64,000 nt of DNA from Isoetes taiwanensis (Eukaryota > Streptophyta > Lycopodiopsida > Isoetales > Isoetaceae): the NCBI GenBank assembly GCA_021234155.1, contig JAJEKV010000213.1, forward strand, positions 618,001-682,000. Direction: 5' to 3'. The notes beneath the pieces are model-generated. The model saw only the letters and a program-made list of their open reading frames with translations, was not told where the DNA came from and made no database searches. The stretch's first letter is position 1. Every line of letters begins with the position of its first letter. This document shows, in pieces, positions 44,749 to 56,264 of the stretch. Both the position numbers and the translations under genes were made by a program.

Positions 44749-47700
44749 ATGGCGCTTAATCCGGTTGTGGATCAATCCAGTTCATACTTTGAATCATTTA
44801 ATTTGGAAGCAAATCTGCCTAAAATCTCAAACCGGAGCACAGGTAAGAGAAGGAGAACTCCAGAACAAGAACGGGATCATAAAAGATGCCAAAGGAAAAG
44901 AAAAAGGGAAGCTAAAGAAGAATTAGCAAAAATTGCATCAGCAGAGGGAGGATCCACCAGAACGGCCTCTACTAGGCGTCGGATGGTATTGAAATTGTTA
45001 TCTTCATTTATTAGATGTACATAGATATTGTAGGGTTGAAGATATCTCAACTTCCAACTTCGTGTGCATTAGAAATAGGGCAATTGAGGATAAAATGGGC
45101 AATTGAGGATAATGGGCAATTGAGGATAAAATGCTAGATGTAGTGCGGAAGATGTTAAGCACTACTACAAATAGAGTTATAGCTTGGAAATGGATAATTG
45201 AGGATAAAATTCTAGACTTATATGTACTTTACAATATTTTAAGGCATATTGCACTTATCTTTTCATAGGAAACCATGAAACGCACTTCGTTCAATGGGAA
45301 TTTAGGAAACCAATGAAACACACTTAAAAAATGAAGGTAAAAACTTGTATCTTTAACTACCACCAAAAAATCGCCAACACAAGAATACATAGAGGATATA
45401 ATCTTTGAACTTTAGCCAAGTTGAAAGATAATTCAAGAGCTCTATTTCATCAAAATTCGCCAAACACAAATTATTGAGCTCTTGTATTTTCCATAGTTTA
45501 GCCAACCCTTAATGCAATCATAAAACATTTAAGGGCCTTAAAATTTACCCTGATTTCATAGCACCACTAAAGGCTTGGCTGACAGTGATAAGAAAGAGGT
45601 TTTACGAGATTTTCTGGAAGATGACACAATGGACAACGTACTTGGTGAAGAGCTGAAAGATTTGCAAGCCAAGAGCATTGTGGTCAGCAACCTCAGGGCT
45701 TCCATTCAACTTGTGAAGAAATCTAACAGCAATGACAGTTTAGCAGCCAAGAGTAGTTGCCTTGCCATGGCCGTAAGAGGAAGCATTAATACCGAAAGTG
45801 CTAATCCACATGCGGTTCTGGGGGTTTTGGTAAAGCTGGCGGGTGTTCATCCTAGGAATCTTACCAAAGCAAAATTGAAGAGGGAAGAGATAGATTGCAA
45901 GGGGGGAAATGGGTTTTGTACAAAAAGAGTTAGAAGAGCAGATGCAATTCCCAATTCGTCATAGAACTTGTGCGGCAATTTTGGACCGAAAACAAGTAGG
46001 GTCTCTCCAAATGCAAAGGATGTTAAGTTCAGGAAGATTGGAACGAAATGTAAGAGAGGATCATGCCACTCACTATCCGGAAGAATCACGAGGTTATTTC
46101 ATTTCTTCATCTTCACCACATTTTTATTGTTAATGTGGTATGTGGTATGTGGTTAGTGATTGCTTGTGATATGTGGTTGGTGTGGTTAGTGATTGCTCGT
46201 GGTGTGTGGTGCTATTAATCTTTGTGATATATGATATGTCTTTGCCTATTGTGGTGAGGCACGTGGTGTAAAATAAATCTTTGTAAATATATGCTTTGTG
46301 GTGCCTAGTGTGGTGAATAACATGGTGTAAAATACATGCTTTGTAATATATGCTATGTGGTACCTAGTGTGGTGAAAAATATGGTGAAAAATAAATGCTC
46401 TAAATATAAACTTTGTGGTGCCTAGTGTGGTGAATAACATGGTGTAAAATAAATCTTTGTAATATATTCTATGTGGTGCCTAGTGTGGTGAAAAATATGG
46501 TGTAAAATAAAATGTGGTGCCTAGTGTGGTGAAAAATATGGTGTGCAATAAATTATGTATTATATGCTTTGTGGTGCCTAGTGTGGTGAATAACGAGGTG
46601 AGATGAATATACGTAATATATGCTATGTGGTGCCTAGTGTGGTGAAAAATATGGTGTACAATAAATTATGTATTATATGCTTTGTGGTGCCTAGTGTGGT
46701 GAATAACGAGGTGTAAGATGAATGATTTGTAATATATGCTATGTGGTGCCTAGTGTGGTGGAAAATGTAGTGTGCAATAAATATCTTTGATCCGTTGCAA
46801 TTGTTGGGGAAATTCAAGGCGGAACATCCTAGTGTTATGATCAAGCAGAGGATGTTTGAAAATTTGAAACCATGGTTTGTTGTAAAATTAAAGGACTTCA
46901 ATAGTTCTTCTTTGTATATACCATGTTAGAATGCGAGATGCTAATAGATGGCTTCAATAGTATAAGAACTAAGCACCCAAAAAGTGCGGTACGCACTTGT
47001 CGACTTTACTGGTGGAACATATATGGTGAATGCAGTGGCGCCCTGAATACAAAATAAGTAGCACAAGAAGCCTGTGGCGGGGGAATTTTATGTGAGAAAA
47101 CTAGCTTCCAACCTTACCATAAGAGGGAATGCATTCGGGTGAGTGTGAAGAGTGTGGGATTAAGAAGTTCTATATCGCCCACATGAACAATCTAGTGATA
47201 GTGGCATGGTGAAGTGGGAATCTAAACTATGAAAAAACTGTATTGAGAGATGGCAAAGAAGAAGTCTAAGCTCGTTCACCAACACAATGAAACTGCAAGT
47301 CTTCCACTGGTGAACAAAATGTTGGAGAAGCTTCCAAAATTTCCTTTACACAACTTCAGATATAAGTGGCAGGCAGGCCAGTACAAAGAACTCCTTGATA
47401 ACTTGCCTGGAGATGCTTACCTATCCGTGGTTGACTTCGCAGAGAATTATACTTTTAAGGAGCAGAATGAAGTTCAGTCCATCTATTTGGGTCAACAACC
47501 AGATAACTATATTTGTTCAAATAACCTATCAGGTTGATCCACAGACAGACACCATTGAGAAGGAAACACACTACTATGTGTCGGATGATAGGGAACATGA
47601 CACACTTTTTGTTCAACATTGTTTTATGAAACATTTTGAGTACTTAAAGCAGAAAGGCAATGTCCCCAAACAGCACTATGTATTTTCAGGATGGTCTTTG

Positions 47701-48677
47701 CATCACAATTCAAAGCGGCCGGATCATTTTATTTTGTTGGAAGGTACGGTTGTGATGAGAGGTCAACATGATGTGGAACTTCTTTGGATCAAACCATGCA
47801 AAAGGTGAACATGATGGGAAGGCAACAGAATTGAAAAGATGGATCACGAGGTCTCTGACTTAAACATCCCGACATTAAACTAGATAATGCCCATGATGTG
47901 GTGAAAATTGCAGAGAAACAATTTCAATGTGGTACATCCGAGTGGACTGAAAATGGAAGAAAAGTTAGGAGATACTACGGGAAATAAAACCCGAGGATAT
48001 CAGCGGGGAAAAAGGCTTGGGGTGCAGAGACAATAAATTCATTCAGGTCCATGGATTCAAACGGCCGAAATCCAACACGCCTACATACCGAGAAAGCTAT
48101 CATGTTTTTGCAAAGAATTGTTTGGATGGAAAATGGGACATGTGTGAGAACAAATTGTATGTAGATGAAAGGAACCTTGTAGTCATTGAACCATCCTCCA
48201 ATGTTCATGCGGATGTGGAAGAGACCCGCAAGTCTACCGGGCCACTATACTCAACCTTGGCAAATGTACTTTGCAGGAAGCACTTAGAGAAGGAGACGCT
48301 TTTTGCAGTTCTTTGCACCTAAAGGGAATGAGGAGGATTCTGTATTTTGGATGTTGCTATGCACCAAGCCAAAATTTGAAGTTGAAAATGACTTCAAGCA
48401 GAACGGAAACTTGTTTATGATAGGTGAAACCGTTGTGGAGGGCATTTACTATAGAAAGAAGCCTCGATCAAAGGTGATGTATGAGTTGTTGACAAACGAG
48501 CTAAAGTCACTTGTATTCTCTACTCAAATTTGTGCTATTCGAGTTCCCATGCGGCCGGATCAAGAAAGGTGCTCGAACTGTTTTTCTGTGCTAGACCAAA
48601 GGCCGGATGAGGAAAAGATTCTAGAAAACGTGCCCGAGGTTTTATCTGATGAAGATAGCATGTCTGATGAAGAATAG
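44749..48677 (+). pseudogene. Second copy of the transposase-like gene (copy B)
   Basis: A first exon (44749 to about 44985, MALNPVVDQSS...) carries the basic segment KRRRTPEQERDHKRCQRKRK. A second exon (from about 45577) has LAAKSSCLAMAV and HPRNLTKAKLKRE, then VRQFWTENK and, after a frameshift, SRVSPNAKDV. These correspond to PRNLSKAVARRK and VREFWLDNTKVSPKVRDV of copy A. After an intron with a minisatellite, the third exon gives MFENLKPWFV, SGECEECGIKKF, LSVVDFAENYTF, VSDDREHDTLFVQH and FFGSNHAKGEHDG. These parallel copy A's core. The end reads VFWMLLCTKPKFEVENDF and ends in an acidic tail. At least five frameshifts break it. Confidence 0.7.
46240..46785 (+). repeat. GTGGTG minisatellite in intron of copy B
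   Basis: About nine units of 56-66 bp, each with GTGGTGCCTAGTGTGGTGAA followed by an AT-rich half. It lies where copy A has the intron containing the TGTACAT cluster. Confidence 0.85.
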
Positions 48678-48849
48678 TTGCACACATTCTTACAGGTTAG
48701 GAAATGATTCAGAAATTTTGAAAATGTTGTTGTGTCTTGCCTTGTTTGTGAATAATATAAGAAACTCAATTCCATGCTCAATTGTATTTTGATGTCCCTT
48801 GTTTCAATGTACTATGTTTGCTTTTGATGTAATATGTAATTGTATTTTG

Positions 48850-48925
48850 ATGTCCCTGATGTAACATCACCACATGTGTCACCACATGTGTTTCACCACA
48901 TGTTTCACCACGTGTTTCACTTTCT
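48850..48925 (+). repeat. CACCACATGT repeats after copy B
   Basis: Five TCACCACATGT-like units lie about 180 bp past the stop of copy B. It is the inverse of the GTGGTG motif in the intron. A similar run (TTCACCACAG) occurs at 55645-55715. On the minus strand both runs fall in short open frames (GETCGETHVV and GEICGESRGD). Confidence 0.7.
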
Positions 48926-49057
48926 GTCTCTTCCCCCGAGACAGATAGATCCTTCTGAACAGCTTTTTTTTGAAATGCTTTCCTTTTCCTTAAATTCTCG
49001 GTCCCATCAATTCCTCTCATCATCCTTTGGTGACACCCGTGCAAAAATCATTATGGG

Positions 49058-49891
49058 ATGGCGAAAATTAATGACCTCGGGCAACCCAAAAGGCCCGAGA
49101 TGCCATTCTTCTTGCTCCCGGCCGAAGAGTTTCTGATTTATTACTGGCGGTTTGGGAGCAGCTTACGATTTCTGGCGGGTCCTTGGGAAGCGGTTTACAA
49201 TTCTGATTGGGTGGGAAGCGGTTTCGATTTCACGGCTTACGGCTACTTGGCGAGACATGACCAACTTCACCTCTTGGATCTTTGCAAAGCGATGAAAACG
49301 ATGGAGAATGGGACAATGTGACCAGAGAAGAAGAGCCCATAATACCCAAAGGCGTCTTTGTCGATTTTCAGCCATGCGAGAATGGATGGACATCCTCGTG
49401 CAACGAAATTTCTCTATTCACTTGGGATGAGAATATGACCCGCGAAATGCTGAAAACTCTCACGGGGAGGATGAATTGTACACCGGACCTCCCGGACCTC
49501 TCAACGTCCTCTGCTTTTGCCTTTGAAATTTTTACACACCAGCATCTTTGGCCCATTCCTCATACTATTGACCAGGATGCGCAAAGGTTGAGACCTTTTA
49601 CGCTTAATGGCTACCAGGCCTTTACGCTAGAGCGGGTTCCTCTTTTGTTATGATAGGTTGTTTCAGAGGACCAATTCCTTCACTTGTGGATATGTTCTAT
49701 CATCACAAGGCCTTGCGGGGATGGACATGGAGAAGTTGCTATTCTGTTTGGTAACACTCCATCATTATGGTTTTGCTTTCCCTCGAATGGGAGGAAATAG
49801 AGGCAGCAATCTGACGTACACCGATCTTGTGATCATAGAAGATGACGAGGAGCTGGACCCAGATCTCTTTTTGATAGACCCACGGGAATGA
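49058..49891 (+). pseudogene. Unrecognised gene in three overlapping frames
   Basis: 49058-49321 reads PEMPFFLLPAEEFLIYYWRF...FDFTAYGYLARHDQLHL. 49282-49653 reads EEEPIIPKGVFVDFQ...LFTWDENMTREML. 49658-49891 reads GYVLSSQGLAGMDMEKLLFC and ends in EDDEELDPDLFLIDPRE. Composition and chaining at about 49300 and 49655 suggest one protein of about 280 residues with two frameshifts. I know no matching family. It lies between copy B and the inverted-repeat element at 49951, and could be a second gene of copy B's element. Confidence 0.4.
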
Positions 49892-50106
49892 AAGCAAGAG
49901 TATATAAAAAGTTTTGTTTCTCATGTAATCTGAAATGTTTAATACAAATAAGTCGTATTTAATTAAAGTGGGACAAATCTTGAATTTTGGGACTCGGACT
50001 GAAAATGGGACTCATATTGACATCAAAATTTCACATCATATAACAAGGACTGGTTCATAATATTTTCTTACAGAATTTCCCAAATAAATAGTTGAGAAAG
50101 TTGAGC

Positions 50107-50281
50107 GAGGTGAGATCGAAAGGAGGAGGGGAAGGGGGAAGACGGGAGTGAGAAAGGGGGAGAAAGAGGGGCAAGCGAGAAGAGGGCAAGGGAGAAGAAG
50201 GGGCAAGGGGGCAACGGGCAAGGGAGAAGAAGGGGCAAGGGGGACGGGGGGCAAGGGGAAGGGGCAAGGGGCAAGGGAGAA
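50107..50281 (+). repeat. Purine-only tract rich in GGGG
   Basis: About 175 bases, almost all A/G, with many GGGGCAAGGG and GAGAAGAAGG units. G-runs are dense enough for quadruplex or triplex formation on the plus strand. The Pro/Leu/Ser-rich minus frames here are by-products. Confidence 0.8.
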
Positions 50282-50368
50282 GAATAATTAATTTAATTAA
50301 TTATACAATAATTTAATCAATTTAATTAAATAAATAACTAATAAAAAAAATATAAATCATTCTCCTCT

Positions 50369-50390
50369 TCTCGACTAGTGAGTCGAGAAT
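50369..50390. repeat. Isolated palindrome variant
   Basis: TCTCGACTAGTGAGTCGAGA: the same palindrome with altered centre (CTAGTG in place of CTCGCG). It lies inside the 4.6-kb element, 2.1 kb from the array at 52450. Confidence 0.8.
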
Positions 50391-51726
50391 TGGAAAACAC
50401 CATTTTCATGGAGCTTCCAATTTTGATGGAGCGCATGATTGATGCTTATAACCCGAGGGAACCGAGCATCGATGCCGTGGATACAGGTGTAAATCACATA
50501 ACATACTCATTGCTTCCACATTTCCACATCTTGCAAAGCAAAGTGAAACCGTGGACGACTTTATCATACCCTGCTTCGGCTTGTGATCATGGCTCAGCGC
50601 CACGGCTTCAAATCCACAGGGAGGGCTCCCCCGTTTATGTGTGAAGAAGGGGCGGATCGATGGATAATCCATTCTCGAGCTGGGCCATTTCTCATGGCGC
50701 TTAACTTTTCGCCGGCTTCTCTTTCTTTTAACTCCGATTTCCTTATATTTCACCTATTTCATTCGATTCTTTGATTCCCGGCTTTGGTACCCCTTTTCCT
50801 TGAATCAACTTGAGATAATGCCACTTTTCATTTGTGGCGGCTAGATTAATGTAAGGTTTCTTCTCATGGAGCTTCTTCTTCTCGGAGATATGAATTTCTT
50901 GTTTCTCTGAAGCTGGAAACAAGGGCCGGATTCTCTGAAGCTGGAAGCAAGCGCCGAAAGCAAAGGTAGGATGCAAAGGCCGGATTCCTGGTTTTTTTCA
51001 TCTCTAAAAGCGTATTATGGAGGCTCACGCTCGTGGAGTCGGGCGGCATGGCAGAAGCGGGAAGTAGGCCCAAAATCAAATCAAAAGCTTCAAAAAAACG
51101 GCTATGGCGCGGTGTTCGCGACAATTCTTTGTCTATTCGCGACGGATTTGGTGTTTCCTCAGTTTTTTCGCCGCTGCAGCACGAATGCTCCATTGCCTCA
51201 TCGCTCAAAATCAACCTATCCCCATGCCCCTGCTGCTCAACCTTTCTAAAGCTTGCTTCCGCCTGCATAGGGCTAAATCTAGCGCCTGAATCTCCTTGAT
51301 TTTGCGAGATTACGGCCTCTAAATTACAGATTTCCTCACAATTTGATTCCCCGTTTCGGGCGTATCAAATTACTGCGCCAAATCCGAGAAAAATTTGGAT
51401 CTTTTTAGATCTGGATGGAATAAACCCATCTGAGGTAGGTTAAGAGGAGATTCTGGGGCGCCGGAAGGTGATTTGATGGGCCATAGCCGAAGCCTTCAAC
51501 ACGGAAAAAGGGACGCTATGTTTGTGACGGTCTGTGTGGAGCTGCCCGGTACCCTGCCCGCTAATGTAAGGAACATGCCCTTCGTGTAGCAAACGACGGA
51601 TCCTCTGGCTTGAACGGGCAAATCGGCCAAGCCGAAGTTGATTAGCAAGCCGGTGGGAGCTATGGCGTTGGGAGCTTCTTCCAAGTGGTACAAATGAACT
51701 TCTGTCTCAAAGGTATGTACCAAAGT
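50391..51726. other. Interior of TIR element, open frames unrecognised
   Basis: Open frames of 60-134 codons occur on both strands (for example 50406-50753 and 50864-51268, minus). None has a motif I can assign. Short repeats of TCTCTGAAGCTGGAA occur near 50905-50945. Confidence 0.35.
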
Positions 51727-51905
51727 TTAAAATTCAAGCATGGGCGGGGCGGGGTATTAGAAAAAAAGGGGTAAAATAATACGTTGAAAAAGAAAGTGTA
51801 AAATAAATGATTTTAAAATTCAAGCATGGGCGGGAAAAAAAAGGCGGGGTATTAGAAAAAAAAGGGTAAAATAATACGTTGAAAAAGAAAGTGTAAGATA
51901 AATGC
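51727..51905 (+). repeat. Tandem duplication of about 90 bp
   Basis: Two copies starting AAAATTCAAGCATGGGCGGG and both containing AATAATACGTTGAAAAAGAA. The second has a short A-rich insertion. Confidence 0.8.
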
Positions 51906-52449
51906 TAATAATATAGGATTATATTTTGACGTGTCCCCAATTTCCTCTTTTTATGTGTGTGCTACTATGTTCACACGTTAAACATTATGTTCCCATGGTG
52001 CACGTTTTCTAGGCATATATTCTTATTCTAAGGTAAAAATTTAACTTTGCGAAGATCATGATATAATTTACACCTTGTTTAACCCATTTTGAAGGTTCAA
52101 GACACAAAATGGGGACAAGTACATATTAATAGGTCTAATGCATATTAATAGATTTAATGCATAGGTCTAATAGGCTCTCATAGGTTATAATGTGCATTAT
52201 AGGTGCATATGTTGCTATTTACATGTGCATTAGGCATTACTCTTTACATAGCTAAATATGAGACCAATGGTCCCCTCTTCATATAGCTATATGGTATGGT
52301 CCATTAGAAAGGGGGAGGGTCCATTGGATATGTGTCCATTAGATAATACATGGGGAGGGTCTATTTTTCATGGAAAATACGTAGGAAATTTATGGGGAGG
52401 GTACTTTTTCATAGAAAACACATAGGATGTTTGAAGGTTATTTATTTCG
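51906..52449. other. Intergenic within TIR element, nothing recognised
   Basis: AT-rich sequence with short repeats of TGCATTA and CATAGG. No open frame of note. Confidence 0.4.
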
Positions 52450-53790
52450 ACCTTCTCGGACTCTGAGCTTTGAAATTGCCCTTTTCTTACTCTGAGCTGC
52501 CTTTTTCGACTCGCAAGTCGAGAAAGGCCCTCAAACTTGCATTTTTCGCTTTGAGCTGCCTTTCTCGACTCGCGAGTCAAGAAAGGCCTTCTGACCCCTA
52601 AAACGTGTGTTTACGGCTTTGAGCGCCTTTCTCGACTCCGCGGTTGAAGGCCTTAATCCCTAAAACTGCGTTTTAAGCTTTGGCTGCCTTTCTCGACTCC
52701 ACGGTCGAAAAGGTCTTCGACCCTAAAACTTGTGTTTTTAAGCTTTGGTTGCCTTTCGACTTCGCCCGAGTCGAAAGGCCTCCTACCTAAAGCGTGCGTT
52801 TTACGGCACAGGCGCCTTTCATGGCCTGAGTGAAAGGCCTTTCCCTAAAACTGTGTTTTTAAGCTTTGGTACGCCTTTCTCGACTCGCGAGTCGAAAGAT
52901 CTTCAACGCCTAAAACTTGTGTTTTTCCTTTGGTACGCCTTTCTGGATTTCGCGCCGACCCCTAAAGCGTGTGTTTACGGCTTTGAACTACCTTTCGACT
53001 TCGCGCCCGAGTCGAAAGAACTCCAACCCTAAAACCTGCGTTTTGGCTTTATTACACCTTTCGACTTCATGAGTCGAAAAGATCTTCAACCTAAAACTTG
53101 TGTTTTAAGCTTTGAGCTGCCTTTTCATTTCGAGTCAAGAAAGGCCGACCTAAAAGCGTGTGTTTACGGCTTTTGAACTACCTTTCTCGACTTCGCGAGA
53201 TCGAGAAGAACCGACCCCTAAAACTGCGTTTTAAGCTTTGGTTTGCCTTTCTCGATTTCTTGAGTCGAAAAGGTCTTGAACCTAAAACTTGCGTTTTTAA
53301 GCTTTGAGCTGATTTTTTCGATTTCGCCCGAGTCGAAAAACTGACGACATGTTTTCCCTGTTTGCCTTTCTCATGCCTGTATTTCCCTCTGAACTACCTT
53401 TCTCGACTCGCGAGTCGAAAGAACTCCCGACCTAAAACTGCGTTTTTAAGCTTTGAGGCCTTTTCGACTTCGCGAGTGAAAAGTCTTCAACGCCTAAAAC
53501 TTGTGTTTTAAGCTTTGGCTGCCTTTTTCGACTCGCGAGTCGAAAACCTTGACTCCCTAAAGCGTGTGTTTACGGCTTTGAACTACCTTTCGACTTCGCG
53601 AGTCGAAGGGCTCCCACCCCTAAAACCTGTGTTTTTCGCTTTGAGCTGCCTTTCTCGACTCGCGAGTCGAGAAAGGTCTTCTGACCCCTAAAACTTGCGT
53701 TTTTCGCTTTGAGCTGATTTTCTCGACTCGCGAGTCGAGAAAGGCCTTCTGACCTGTGTTTTTCCCTCTGAGCTGCCTTTCTCATGCCTG
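52450..53790 (+). repeat. Array of about 20 palindromic units
   Basis: Units of about 55-75 bp run CCTAAAACTTGTGTTTT, AAGCTTTGAGCTGCC, TTTCTCGACTCGCGAGTCGA, AAAGGCCTTCTGA. The palindrome is the same as in the 264-bp array at 24.7 and 43 kb, but the rest of the unit is different. Many units have decayed centres; the best preserved are at about 53655 and 53722. Small indels are frequent. Confidence 0.85.
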
Positions 53791-54525
53791 TATTTTCCAA
53801 AAATGGCCCTAAGATCTGTGTTTTATTTTATTTTTTTGCATGTAGCATCACTTGACTAATTTGAATTTGTCTCTTGCAGTCCTTATCACGACCAGATAGT
53901 ACATGCTTGGGAGCAATGAAAAGATCAGTTCATTGAAGAAAGGTGCCGAGAAGAAGGTGGTGACATCAGTTGGACATACAAGCACGTGGCCCATAAAGGA
54001 ACTCCTCATACAAATTTCTATCGTCTGTAAGTTGCTCCGTGACTAGGAGAGAGCTCCACGCGCCGTTTGCACTAGGTGGTTCATGTGTGAAAAGGGTGTA
54101 ATCATTGTGCCCATACCGTCTCTTCACCCACGGTAATATATATTGTAATAAGCCCATTTATAAATATAGGGTATCTCAAAACTAGTATTTTTGGGTGATT
54201 AAATAAACAATTTGCTTAATTTTTGTTGGAATTTGTGATCTCTTGTCTACCCACCTAAGAAAATAGAGCCAAAATTTCAACTAAGAATCTTTTTCAATTA
54301 GAACTTTGGTTTCAAGCTAGATTGAAATTCCTATGTTTGCGTTGCATTGTTCTTGTTCTCGACACACTATCCAAGAAAACTGGAAGAAAAGCTTGGATGC
54401 ACACTAATAGACAAAAATTCCAATTATGGCTAGTTTTCGGGTCGGGGTGCTTCTTTTTGTGAAAAATAACAGGGTTCCCAAAAAAAGTGGGAATGGAATG
54501 AGTCCCACTTTAATTAAATACGACT

Positions 54526-55640
54526 TAAATCCTCGCTTGTAATCAGAAATGTAACCTTATGTAATCATTTTATATGTTTAATATAAATCTTCACTCTTCA
54601 ATCTTCATTGTTTAATTGACAGGGTGAAAGTGACACACAAAAAAATTACATTAAGGATGAACAGAATGGGACAGAGAAACACATGATGAAACCCACCATT
54701 GGAAATCTGTCACATCAAATGCAAGGTCAATCATTCAAAAGCTGGTTGTGCAGGAAAGATTGGAGGGAAACCCTAAATCTAGTTTTGCATGCAGACATTG
54801 GCTTATCCCAATCCAGCTATGGCGGAAGAAAACAGAAGGAGAACACGAGCACAAACAATTTCACCAGTTCAAATGCACCGTGATACGGTAGGACCTATCT
54901 TTGGAGCAAATAAACCAGAAAGAGGCGGATATTCGAGGAGCGGAGGACCCATGAATTCGAGGTATTCTAGGCTTAAAACATAGGTTAATTCCTCGATGGG
55001 CTTAAAGAATTAGAAGCCAAGGCGTTGATAGGCGGTTGCTTTTCTTTGTAGTAGATGTTGTTTTACATGTGATGATGTTGTTTACACAGATGCAGTCGGA
55101 GACTTAACAGAGCTAGTGCAGCCGACAGGGTTCTGGGGGTGGCGTATGATTCTAAGGATGAGTTCGCAGCTCTCTCCATGCTTGAGGAAGAGGATATGTT
55201 CATCCAACTAAAGCAGGAAATGTCACCATTAAAAAAAAGTGCTCAACAGGCCGGATGCATGGAGACATAACAACTGAGACAATACTTTATGAATCAGTAT
55301 CATAAGTGGGAGCGTAAACGAAGCTCATGTTTTAGTGTTCTTTGGATTACACCAACTATTCAGTGAGAAAAACTTGACGAAATCTTGAACATACTTGGAA
55401 GAAGAAGAGTTCTGAGATCTCACAATGCAGGATCTCGATTGAGGCCCGATGGCGTATGTCATCATTAACCTCTTTAAAACAACTATTATTATATCTCTAA
55501 TGCATTTTGATAATACTAGAAGCTCGGGGTTATAGTTTTCCTCGATTTTTAAGATACTTCATTTCATAAGAAGTATGAACTATTCTAGGGTATGGTAGAT
55601 TTCCATATGTATTTTTCTCCCTTTGAAATATAAAAACAAC
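54526..55640 (+). other. Exon-like segments, unrecognised
   Basis: Two open stretches on the plus strand read MAEENRRRTRAQTISPVQ (from about 54822) and RCSRRLNRASAADRVLG...ALSMLEEEDMFIQL (55090-55270). They look coding but match nothing I know. They lie just before a CACCAC run like that after copy B. Confidence 0.3.
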
Positions 55641-55715
55641 GTTTGCATCACCACAGCTTCACCACAGTTTTCACCACATTTATCACCACGGCTTTCACCA
55701 CAGATTTCACCATAA
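55641..55715 (+). repeat. TTCACCACA repeats
   Basis: Five to six CACCAC units spaced 12-14 bp, comparable with 48850-48925. The minus strand reads GEICGESRGDKCGENCGE within an ORF at 55580-55888, parallel to RGETCGETHVV at 48.9 kb. Confidence 0.7.
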
Positions 55716-55888
55716 TCCCGGGGGCATTGACCATTTTTGACCCGAGAAAATGGAATGGCTCTCGATTCTGATAGTATCTTGATTTGATTTTGGTGACAGC
55801 AATATATGGATCCCAAATTAGGTCCCCGAATTGATATGAGGCCAAAATTCATTAAGCTCGCTTTGTGCAAAGATTCTTGCAAGGCCAC

Positions 55889-56264
55889 TAACTTTTTGCT
55901 TGAGTGGAATTACGTGTTTTTCTTTTAGGTTTCTTTTTGAACTCTATTTCTTTTGAACCCGAGCCACCCATCTCATATTTTCCTATTTGCCGAGCTGGTT
56001 ACCATATTTTGTTAGTGTGCGGATCATAGATTACGCACCTTCAAATTCCTTGTTTGCATTTTATAATTAATGACAAAAGTTCAATTAACCGAAAGAACAA
56101 AGTGGAAACTCGAGAGACAGTTAAAAGCAAAACAAGTTCTATTGCAAAACAAGGACTATTGCAAAACAAGTTCTGTCATTAATGAAAAGCCTTTACAAAG
56201 AATAGTCACAAGGACTATTGCCAAAAAAATTGAAACCAGGGATTACAATACAAATCTAAACTAA
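55889..56264. other. Intergenic, nothing recognised
   Basis: One short Lys/Gln-rich open frame (56070-56264) with small internal repeats of GCAAAACAAG. Confidence 0.4.

Larger units (their letters stand above)
49951..54525. mobile_element. TIR element with 24-bp perfect ends and TA flanks
   Basis: 49951-49974 (AGTCGTATTTAATTAAAG...) is exactly inverted at 54502-54525. TA lies on both outer sides (49949-49950, 54526-54527), as for Tc1/mariner-type insertion. A related end occurs at 17789. The 4.6-kb interior holds a purine tract, short unrecognised open frames on both strands (50378-51723), a 90-bp duplication and a palindrome array. An open frame at 53966-54157 (minus) is unrecognised. No transposase was found, so it appears non-autonomous. 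Confidence 0.7.

Noticed and set aside
46246-46901. Minus-strand ORFs with repeated LFTTLGTTKHI
   Set aside because: They are produced by the GTGGTG minisatellite and have no independent coding support.
49058-49891. F-box-like or host gene assignment
   Set aside because: No diagnostic motif; the frame breaks and the neighbourhood favour a transposon-derived relic, so it was left unnamed.
50036-50274. Pro/Leu/Ser-rich minus-strand ORFs
   Set aside because: All three frames are open because the tract is purine-only; this is composition, not coding.
52450-53790. CRISPR-like array
   Set aside because: Repeats are palindromic and diverged, spacers are themselves repetitive, there are no cas genes, and the context is eukaryotic.
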